Positions 54,930 to 64,000 of a DNA stretch of 64,000 nucleotides are shown in pieces. The translations under genes and the position numbers were made by a program. The notes beneath the pieces are model-generated. The model ran no database searches and was not told the DNA's origin. It saw nothing but the letters and a program-made list of their open reading frames with translations. How positions within the stretch are numbered: the stretch's first letter is position 1; every line of letters starts with the position of its first letter. Source of the DNA: Siphonodentalium dalli (lineage: Eukaryota > Mollusca > Scaphopoda > Gadilida > Siphonodentaliidae); the NCBI GenBank assembly GCA_032622095.1, contig CP136063.1:278623426-278687425 (forward strand), in the 5' to 3' direction.

Positions 54930-55026
54930 GTCGATACGGCACTCGTGCTGTCGCGGAAGAATAGAACTCGAGGAGCAAGTGCCTCTCGTTCTATCCTTCC
55001 GCGACAACACTCGTGTCGTATCGACA
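54930..55026. repeat. Inverted repeat with arms of about 45 bases
   Basis: TGTCGATACGGCACTCGTGC, TGTCGCGGAAGAATAGAAC pairs with GTTCTATCCTTCCGCGACA, ACACTCGTGTCGTATCGACA. Confidence 0.75.
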
Positions 55027-55477
55027 GTTTAATGCCTGTATATATTGAAGAAAGTGTAATAATTGTGACCAATTTATTTGATGATATCACTAATTCGAAT
55101 TATCATACGGGGGGGGGGGGGGGCGGTAATAAAACATTTGCAGGAAGGTATGTCGGGGTGGGTGGACCGAGAGGCAAAATACGCATTTTTTAATACAACC
55201 TCATGCAAAATGTTTACTACAGACCTTTTGTGCTCATATTTGACATTTGTAACAGTTTAGAACATATTATAACTGCAAAAACACCATCATATTTATATTA
55301 CTGGGACCTCATATGGGCCTGAGTGGAGACGACATTAAGCTGTGGCATGTTGCATATGGGACATGGACTCTGTTGCTACGCTATTGTAGTCCAAGCACCA
55401 GCTCGCCTTAAGTTATATAGAGTTACTATAATTATATAGAGTTACTCTTCTTGAATCTGAGCAGAGTCGTTAATTCG

Positions 55478-56585
55478 TTCGCGGGAGAATCTCACCCACC
55501 AACTTTGATCCAAATTTTCAACAGTTGGAAATTTCATACCTGCCAAAACAATAGTTGGAAATTTCACACCAACAATAGGTTGAAAATGTTCTTGTAGTTT
55601 GATTTGCAAACAATTTATTGGTGGGGGGGGGAATTAATTGTTTTTGGACCAATATTTGCATATTTTCCTATTTTTGGTCCAAATTTTTGACTGAAATGGT
55701 CATCAGTTGGAAATTTTCCAACCTTATGTGGGGGGGGGGGGGGGTGACAGGTTTTGAAATTTCCAACACTTGGAAAAGCTTGTGTCCTGGTCCCTCCCCC
55801 GTGGCCAGTCAAAACTTCTAGTTAGTTTAAGAAAACAATATTGTCATACATTTGGTCAACATTGTCATTGGAATTGTGATCAGTTGGAAATTTTCCAACC
55901 TGAGTGGGGATGTCAGGTTTGAAATTTCCAACTCTAGGAAGGCTTGAGGCTAGTCTAGATGCTCGGATTTTGCGATTTTCTTGTTCAGATTTCAAAATTT
56001 TCCGTGTCATTGTGCCTGCCAGTGGCCAATACGAAACTGCTAATTAGTTTAACAAAACAATATTTTACTACATTTGGTCAAATGTGTGGACTGAAATGGT
56101 TATCAGTTGGAGAATTTTCCAACCTGAGGGGGAGTATGAGGTTTGAAATTTCCAACACTATAGGAAAGCTTCAGTTGAGACCAGTATAGATGCTAGGATT
56201 TGCGATTTTCTTGTATAGTTTTCAAATGTTTTTCACACCGGGCCGAACAACCATAGTCAGCCCGCGGTGTGTCATGGTCTCTTGCACCCAGCCTGCGCAT
56301 TTGTCTGGAGTTAGACCACTAGATGTTAGGATTTATGCATTTTTTAAAGGTTTAAATATCTGATCTGAATGTTCTCATACCGGGAATATAGAACCATGGT
56401 TTATGAATATATAGGCCGATATTAGGCCTGAGCACTGAGGTGCAAGGGGGAGTGGTGCAAATGGAATTATGCAAAAAAATTGTGTTTGGTCTTATTCTGA
56501 TTCAAGGGGGAGGGAGCAGTTGGAATTTCCCAAGGTAGACAACCCCCCAACGGAGGAGACCCTCTAGCCACGTCCCTGGGTAACT
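55478..56585 (+). repeat. 1.1-kb dispersed repeat, copy 1
   Basis: Matches 62795-63850 in the same orientation from TCCAAATTTTCAACAGTTGG to GCCACGTCCCTG. It has several GTTGGAAATTTTCCAAC palindromes and CACACCGGGC/GCCCGCGGTGTG pairs. Confidence 0.75.
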
Positions 56586-56693
56586 CCGTAAAAGCATTAT
56601 TTTCCAACTAATATGCACAACACTTTGGCAAAAAAGTACCCGTTAGAGACTAATGTGCGAGACGACTGCATTTAACGAAACAAAACATTTTAA

Positions 56694-57172
56694 AGGTACT
56701 CAATCCGTAAAGAGGGTCCCCATCTCAACAGATTCCAACAACAACAATCCGATCAGAGGGTCCTATATTACTATTTCTTTGGCTTTGGGGGTAAAAAATA
56801 TTTGATTCTAGTCGAGGAACCCATCAAACAAAGCTCAGAGTTATTAGATATTGATTTTTGAAATTTGTTATTTGCTCGAGATGAGTACTAATAACTGCCG
56901 TCAATTTGGTAACCTGCTCGAGATTTTACGCCAAAACTCTATTCAAACAGACAAGGATGGATAACTCTATAATCAAGTGGTAATAATAACGAAATTTTGA
57001 CTGTCTTCTGGGCCAGAAAGAATTCCCGATAATGAAAAATAATAGATTTCTAAAATCGATATCTAACACATCTGAGCTTTGATGGGTGACTTCCTCGACT
57101 CGAATCAAATATTTTTGACCCCCGAAGCTATTGAAATAGTAATTGAGAGGAGTTTTATCGGATTGAGTACCT
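56694..57172 (-). mobile_element. AGGTACTCAATCCG-family TTAA element, inverted
   Basis: AGGTACTCAATCCG at left and GATTGAGTACCT at right with TTAA at 56690 and 57173. Inner sequence is inverted relative to the other copies. Confidence 0.85.
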
Positions 57173-57242
57173 TTAAATATGTAATTGTTATAATACTACT
57201 AATAATGTAATAGAGGCCATTATGTCCATTTTTTGGCTTCCA

Positions 57243-60200
57243 TGTCCATTTTCTGAAGAAATATAGCGAATATGCTAATGATGTTACTTGATATCTCAGG
57301 CACCAGAAAACAAATGTTAGACACTTCGGGGTCGCGACTGGGTGGATTTATGACGTCATCAAGATGGCGTCCATCCAAAATTACTTCGTCCAATAGATGG
57401 TGACAGTGATGATAGTCTATCTACCACTAACCCACCCCAGCAACTACAGTTGAATTACAAACACCTCTCCAAGGCTAACATCCGAGCTCACCAGAAAACT
57501 CTCTGACTGCATATCAGATATGTCATAGAATGTTTGTTTCGGTTGTTGCATGGAGAGTCCATAATACAGATGTATTAAATAAATTTCAATACGGCCGCTG
57601 ACCTCATAGCAGAAACATTGCAGATGCACTTCACTGTAGTTTAACATAACTGTGCACATAACCGAATTAATGCTGGTCAGTTTATTTTAGAATATAACAA
57701 AAACATCAGTATCGGGCAAAAATAACCTAAGGTTTGTCCTTCTCCATGTCGAGTGTATCAAGTGACAGTAACGGCTCCTCAACTTCATCCTCAAAATGCA
57801 TATGCCTAGTGACTGGATATGTAGTTATGAAATACCTCACCGAAACATCAGAAGCTCATCTTTGGCCCATGCCATATGATGGGGCAGCGAAGCAAGTGGA
57901 TATAGTGACGGCTCATCAAGACCATTTAATGGAACATTTATTAAGATTTCCTGAAAAACTTCCATGGGGACTTTCATTAGCATTATACAACAACTGTTAG
58001 TTCACAGAAAGTAAAGATCTTAGAATCACAGAAACCCCACAATCTGGTACGAACTCCTTTAATTATCCATCGAAAACATGTTGTTTATATAATTTGCAAA
58101 CCGTACAACTATAATAGTCGGATCCACAAGAATGCCAATTACAAGCTGGGAATATAGATACTGCGCAAAAGTTGGAAGTTGAAAATAGGCTAACCCCCAA
58201 CAATATATGCAGCATTTACTTTATTATATGTTACTGCCATTGTATTATTCATGTGTATATTGTAAATAAATTATCCTATTCTATCATATTGGAAGAGTCC
58301 GTAACTGAAATGACTTCAACTGTTGCTCAGGAAGGTATAATATTTTCAACGTTTAACGACCTGTGTTTTCTGCAGACCTGAATTCATTGCAGTGGGATAT
58401 CAAACGTTCCTGTATAAAACATCTGGAAGGAATATTACAAACTTTCCACCGAATAATATATATACCTCAACATGTATGTCGTGAGTTCAATTGCCCCTAC
58501 AACCAAGTCGAATTGACGCGGGAATATGTATTCTATTAGTATTATCTGGAACGCTGTCGATAACCGATACAATTACAGAAGTTCGGGCATTTAACAAAAA
58601 TTTGGTGTGAACGTGTTTCTTGTATGACATTTTGTTGAGACCGTATAACGCAAGTATGGAAGAACTTCGACAACAAGAGTGGTACATGTACTGACTCATG
58701 TCTTGTGAAGTGTGACAATGTTTCAACTTTTTAAACGAATTTCGGGTGATGAAACACCCAAATATGCCGAAACAAGAAACTAAAAAATGCAACATCCCCT
58801 TGATGTATCTTATTAGACACAACTGCTTCATAATTATATACGAAATAAGGTTTTCACTAAAATATGTAATGCCTGTGTAAGTCTAAGTTGAGCAATTATA
58901 TTTCCCACTGGCAGTATGATAGCAATGCAGACTTCGACTTCGATGAAGTCAAGGTGTGATATTGTTCCAGGATCTTCTAAATTTTTGTGGCCGGACGAAA
59001 TCAACGTGGTCAACTGTTCATCAAGAATAGACAACGAATAAATCAGATCTGCCCCAAACGAAATAATATAGCCATAAAGTTGGATTTATCTCTGTATAAT
59101 GACTGCAGGGATTCCTTTGCGTTTGAGTACTCGTTATGCTCTTATACTGATACAGTCAGCACATATCCGGTTTGAGTTTCTTCCTAAAAAACGGGCAGGA
59201 TCGTTTAAATTATATTGGGCAATTTCATGTTAGGTTTCTGAGAATCCATTCTGATATATTCTCGGTTATAAACAAACTATTTTTGGTCAAACATAGTCAC
59301 AATTACATAACATGATAGTATCTAATTTAGTTTGGGCGAATATATCCACCTCCTTTGCTAAATGCCGTTTGAGAATATAAACATTTGTCAAATTTTATAA
59401 CTGTGAGTTTTGGCGGCCATTATGGCGACTATTTTGCGTCAAATAGATCAATGTCGAGTGTAATTGAATTACACTAACCATATTTAAACCTGTGTACTCT
59501 TTTGTTTATTTTAGTATGCCTATTTCTGTCCAATGTTAATCTAGAACCCCGAGGAGCAATTTGTGAAATTACATAGCGCATTATTTAATTTGCATTTTTC
59601 GGAGTGTGGACAACAATTAGACACAAATTACAGCATAATATGTTTTACAAAGTACTAGATGTCATAACTGATGATGCCACAGTTTACAAATAACCGAAAA
59701 TGATGTAAGGGGCATGTGTAACAATTCAACACATTTCTATATTTCGGTCGCCATTTTGACAACCATCTTTGTTTTGTTTATCAATTTTGTTCTTTCCAAA
59801 GGAACCTTGGTGCATTGCCGTAGAAATATTTTCTTTTTCTGTGTTAAATTTTCTTCCTCACTCAGTGCCTATTCTGCAATAGTTTGTGGCTGCCATGATG
59901 ATTTTATCTAATTTTCGTGCTATCATTCTATTGAATTCTCGGGTATAAACAGCTATATGATTCACCAAATTAACAAATTATTCCATAAGTCCATGGATTT
60001 CCGCGAACAGGGAGCACATATTCACATTTATTCCCGTTTCCCCAACACATGAGTGATATCAATGAAAATTTGGATAAATTTGGGTGATTTCTCCATTTTG
60101 GCAGCATCTTGGCCGCCATCTTAAACGAAAATGCACTATTTTCAGTGTAATTATATAGCAATTCATTATTCATTCATATATTTAAAACAGTTTTACATTA

Positions 60201-60757
60201 TCGTCATCAAATTCAGTTATCTTCTGTTCAACTCTTGGCTAGAATGACATAATTGAATTTTGGTTAACTTTCATGGCACATTTTTGAAATCACATTTTAA
60301 AGATAGCTGGCAGGAATGAGATCCGAAATATGACAAAATATGTTACAGAAATGGCTGGCTACTAGAATTTATTCAAAATTAGGTCGCTATTAGTTACACA
60401 TTTCTAACATCGGTTAATGATTCAAGAGGAAAGGGTAAAAAATCATCAATTTTCCGAATTTTTGGCGCCATTTTGGCGGCCATCTTGGTTTATTGTGGCC
60501 ACTTTTTCTGTCAAGTGGAAGTCTGGTGTATTAGTTTCACATCGGTTGTGAGATATTCAAATTTCTATCATAAATTCGCAAGTAGATATTAATCAAACTG
60601 ACTCAGTGCATACTGTGAAATTTTAGATGGCGGCCATCTTGATGACGTCATAAATCCACCCAGTCGCGACCCCAAGGTGTCTAACAATTGTTTTCTGGTG
60701 CCTGAGATATCAAGAAACATCATTCGCATAGTCGCTATATTTCTTCACAAAGTGCAC
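57243..60757. mobile_element. Long-TIR element (about 3.5 kb)
   Basis: Inverted repeats of about 120 bases (57243-57370 and 60634-60757), sharing TCTCAGGCACCAGAAAACAA, GGTCGCGACTGGGTGG and TTATGACGTCATCAAGATGG. The interior has only short unrecognised ORFs and several GGCGGCCAT-type motifs. No target duplication found. Confidence 0.6.
57746..58000 (+). CDS. Short hypothetical ORF inside a long-TIR element
   Basis: 84 codons from ATG at 57746: a Ser-rich start (MSSVSSDSNGSSTSSSK), then LVTGYVVMKYLTE, then LWPMPYDGAAKQ ... FPEKLPWGLSLALYNNC. No family is recognised. It lies between the inverted repeats at about 57243 and 60757 and could be a relic of an internal gene. Chance is not excluded. 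Confidence 0.2.
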   Translation: MSSVSSDSNGSSTSSSKCICLVTGYVVMKYLTETSEAHLWPMPYDGAAKQVDIVTAHQDHLMEHLLRFPEKLPWGLSLALYNNC

Positions 60758-60788
60758 ACGGGAGTACATAAGAGCATCTACCAATAGT

Positions 60789-62157
60789 TATGGGAGTCAA
60801 ATTGACATTTAATAAATAATTGAGCTTAAAGGGGTACTGTACACAAAGATAGGCGATTTTTTTATTTACTCCCATTGAAATAACTTTCAAGTTAGATTGT
60901 GTTCGTGTTAAATGAGTTTCGTATAAACCTAATTTAGCGAAAAAAATATCGATCTTGGAAACAAAAATATTACGATTTCAAACTACGCGCCATGTTTTTG
61001 ACCTTCACCGGAGAAGACGCAGGTCGCAGGAAGAACCGGAAGTTCATTGCTCACAGATTCGATTGATGCATTCAATCTCTTCCATCGAACAATCTCACTA
61101 CCTATAAAATACTTGACGCTTTATGACTCTTGTTTCTTTCTCCTTTTTTTCCGAATCGGTTATAACGGGCCTTCTTTTGCAGGTAACATGTTTTGTTTGC
61201 AACTCAATAATGTTCGTGAACGGCCGTCGATAAAAGACACGCAACATATGCGATTTCAAGAACGGTAACTCGTAATGGCATAATTCTCCATTTTATGACT
61301 CCAGCCATAAATTAATTTATAGTAAATAATTCAATTTTACTTTTACGATAGCCTGTTAACCGGAACGTTTTCAGTAGACATCGTCGACTCAAATTAGTTA
61401 TTTTATAATATAACATTCATATTAGATCGCTATTGTCACCGGGAATTTATTGAATTTGGGGTACAGTACCCCTTTAAGCGCAATAAGGAATATCTAATTA
61501 CGCTTAAGCACAATAATGGAAGATCTAATTGCGCTTAAGAGCAATAAGTAAATATATAATTGCGCTTAAGCGCAATAAAGAACATCTTATTGCGCTTAAG
61601 CGCAATAAGGAATATCTTATTGCACTTAAGCACAATAATGAATCTCTAATTGCGCTTACGCGCAATAAGGAATATTCTTATTGCGCATAAGTACAATAAG
61701 GAATATTCTTATTGCACTTAAGCGCAATAAGGAATATTCTTATTTCGATTAAGCGCAATATGAGCTACTTGCGCAATTAAAAATCTTCCTTATTGCGCTT
61801 AAGTGTAATTAGCCACATTACATAAACTCCCTGTAATTTAAATGGTGTAGTCCTTAGTGGGATGGGTGGAGTTTATTGGTGATTGTCCACATGTAGGCTT
61901 ATTCAGATTCTACGATTTGCAGAGGGGTGATATCATGAGGAAGATTTTAATTATGCCTAAGCGCAATAAGAGAAGATCTTATTGCGCTAATGCGCAATAA
62001 GGAATATCTAATTGCGCATAAGCACAATAAGGAATCTCTCTAAGCACAATAAGGAATATGCACAATAAGAAATATTCTTATTGCGCTTAAGCGCAATTAG
62101 AGGTTCCTTATTGCGCTTAAGCTCAATTATTTATTAAATGTCAATTTGGCTTCCTAT
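60789..62157. repeat. Foldback element made of GCGCTTAAGCGC palindrome repeats
   Basis: The outer inverted arms share AAATTGACATTTAATAAATA and ATTGAGCTTAAG (60799-60840 and 62112-62147). Between them are about 18 degenerate copies of ATTGCGCTTAAGCGCAATAA spaced about 30 bases apart, with a unique centre at about 61831-61950. It is split at its left arm by the TTAA element 60838-61475. Confidence 0.75.
60838..61475 (+). mobile_element. TTAA element with ends AGGGGTACTGTAC (about 0.64 kb)
   Basis: Left AAAGGGGTACTGTACACAAA and right GGGGTACAGTACCCCTTT are inverted, with TTAA on each side (about 60836 and 61474). It interrupts the palindrome array 60789-62157. The longest internal ORF (73 codons, 61047-61268) is not recognised. 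Confidence 0.75.
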
Positions 62158-62767
62158 ACATACTAATTACGTGTATCTGATAATACATAGATATCATATT
62201 ATCCTACTATTTCTTGAATAATAAGGAACAAAGCAGAAGACATAATCTGGGTACACCTGATTTCGGTCAATGATGACGTTATATCCGCCGAATTTGAAAT
62301 CGACATACGTTGGGTGGTATTTTATGGCTGGCATTATGAAATGAACATGATGAAATTCACAATGAACTATACATGCTTCAAGATCTCCATCACTGAAGTG
62401 CCACCCATGTAGCGTTAATATCAATAACATTATTATTCGGATAATTTCAATAAAATTCTCCCCGTTTACACTCGTCAGCACGAATTTATCTCAGTATTTA
62501 AAATTCTTTGATATGGATCGTTTATATTCTGCAACAATTTGTACCCAAGGGACGGATTCTTATATTGTTTTGTGTTTTTAAACTCTGAGGTGGGAGAATC
62601 TCTGTTTGTTTACATTATGAATGTTCTGATTCCGATTCAATCTCTACCAGAGCGCACCAGTCATACTTCCTTTCTGAGTCTGTCACCGGCTGGGTACTAG
62701 TTTGTGTTTCTATATTTAGCATGGGATTTTCCGGCATAAATGGCGAAACCCGATCGCACCAAAGTCC

Positions 62768-63849
62768 CAGAGACGTGGCGACAGGGGGTTTGGGGGGGGG
62801 GGGGTGAATCACCCCCCAACTTTGGTCCAAATTTTCAACAGTTGGAAATTTCATACCTGCCAAAACATTAGTTGGAGATATCACACCAACAATAGGTTGA
62901 AAATGTAGTTGTAGTCTGATTTTCAAACAATTTATTGGGGGAGTTAATTGTTTTTGGACCAATATTTGTATATTTTCCTATTTTGGTCAACATTTTGGAC
63001 TGAAATGGTTATCAGTTGGAAATTTTCCTATCTTAGGGGGAGGGTGACAGGTTGGAAATTTCCAACACTTGGAAAGCTTGTGTCCTGGGCCCTCCCCCAT
63101 GGCCAGTCAAAAACTGCTAGTTAATTTAAGAAAACAATATTGTCATACATTTGGTCAACATTGTCATTTGAATTGTCGACAGTTGGAAATTTTGAATTTC
63201 CAACTCTAGAAAGGCTTGAGGCTAGTTTATATGCTACGATTTTCTTGTTCAGATTTCAAAAATTTCGCACACCGGGCTGAACCATGGTCGGCCCGGTGTG
63301 TCATTGCCCCCCCCCCCGTGGCCAATACAAAGCTGCTAATTAGTTTAACAAAACAATATTTTACTACATTTGGTTAAACTTGTGGACTGAAATGGTCATC
63401 AGTTGGAAAAATTTCCAACCTGAAGGGGAGTATGAGGTTTGAAATTTCCAATACTATAGGAAAGCTTCAGTTGAGGCCAGTCCAGATGCTAGGATGTGCG
63501 ATTTTCTAGTATAGTTTTCAAAATTTTCTCACAACTATGGTCAGCCCGGTGTGTCCTGGTCCCTTGCCCGTAGCCGTGTGCATTTGTCTGGAGTTAGACT
63601 ACTAGATGTCAAGATTTATGCAATTTTTCAGGTTAAAATAGAATGTTCTCACACCGGGAATATAGAACCATGTATGGTTTATAAATATATAGAATATTAG
63701 GCCTGAGCATTGAGTTGCAAGGGGGTGCAAATGGAATTATGTAAAACTTGTGTTTGGTCTGATTCTGATTCAAGGGGGTGGGGGTGCAATTGGAATTTCC
63801 CAAGGCGGACACCCCACCCACCCGACGGAGAGCCTCTGCCACGTCCCTG
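62768..63849 (+). repeat. 1.1-kb dispersed repeat, copy 2, with CAGAGACGTGGC / GCCACGTCCCTG ends
   Basis: Same body as 55478-56585 but with both ends: CAGAGACGTGGC left, GCCACGTCCCTG right. The ends look hAT-like; the flanking duplication is imperfect (AAAGTCCC/CAATTCCC). Confidence 0.65.
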
Positions 63850-64000
63850 ACAATTCCCGCACTAAAACATAATGACAGAATGGAAAATCAGAGCGCTAGT
63901 TTTGATGACGATTTTCGCAAGCTACTCGTAAAAATTGCAGCAAATTAGAACTCTTGTGTTTGACTTGCCGCGTGCGAGTTGTGACAATGTCGTACACGTG

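Noticed and set aside
57444-57659. 71-codon minus-strand frame inside the long-TIR element
   Set aside because: No recognised domain and no splice partners; similar in quality to chance frames nearby.
58487-59034. Two adjacent minus-strand frames that could be one broken gene
   Set aside because: The frames differ, composition is not protein-like, and no family is recognised.
61475-62140. Regular 30-base repeats that look CRISPR-like
   Set aside because: Units are degenerate, spacers are not unique, and the array is enclosed by inverted arms in an animal genome.
62615-62962. 115-codon minus-strand frame ending in DSERKYDWCALVEIESESEHS
   Set aside because: The C-terminal half could be an exon-like relic, but the upstream half is the end of the 1.1-kb repeat. 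No domain or splice support is strong enough to call it.

Overview
This is an AT-rich stretch of animal nuclear genome, most likely from a mollusc or another lophotrochozoan. It holds two conserved multi-exon genes, with canonical GT-AG introns, in a sea of short non-autonomous DNA transposons. The assignment is an inference. It rests on intron-rich gene structure, metazoan SDHA and BAG3 proteins, and dispersed repeats ending in GGACGGACGGAC-type runs, which are common in molluscan genomes. No bacterial operon, rRNA gene or CRISPR array is visible.

Genes. (1) 1305-10085 (+): the last six coding exons (243 codons plus stop) of SDHA, the flavoprotein subunit of mitochondrial succinate dehydrogenase; earlier exons lie before the window. 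A non-coding last exon probably starts at 12645, with AATAAA at 13447. (2) 39273-47929 (-): a complete two-exon BAG3 co-chaperone gene of 584 codons (WW domain, three IPV/IPI motifs, Q/P-rich linker, BAG domain). It has one 6.9-kb intron and a pair of heat-shock-element cores just upstream of the ATG. (3) A weaker candidate, 48162-49181 (+): a two-exon small gene divergent from BAG3, not recognised. Fragments: the C-terminal end of a LINE at 53192-53518 and a THAP-zinc-finger piece inside a hAT element at about 46336.

Repeats. The window is mainly a record of transposition. Several families have TTAA target duplications (piggyBac-like): (a) the CCCTTT family, built around a conserved hairpin beginning CCAATGCATTCTC, at 21 loci (including solo ends), all before 41.84 kb; (b) the AGGTACTCAATCCG family; (c) an AGGG...GGCCTTC family; (d) an AGGGGTACTGTAC element. 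TA-flanked CAGTAATGC hairpins (mariner-like) occur seven times. hAT-type elements with 8-bp or near-8-bp duplications occur at 1662, 5427, 7969, 33558, 43691 and 45846. No transposase for any of these is encoded here. Tandem arrays occur at 11.9, 14.0, 16.7, 31.9 and 61.5 kb.

Layout. 1-13.5 kb: SDHA 3' half with transposon-filled introns. 13.5-39.1 kb: intergenic, almost wholly repeats. 39.1-48 kb: BAG3. 48-49.3 kb: candidate divergent gene. 49.3-64 kb: intergenic, with a different repeat mix (long-TIR element 57.2-60.8 kb, GCGCTTAAGCGC palindrome array 60.8-62.2 kb, paired 1.1-kb direct repeats).
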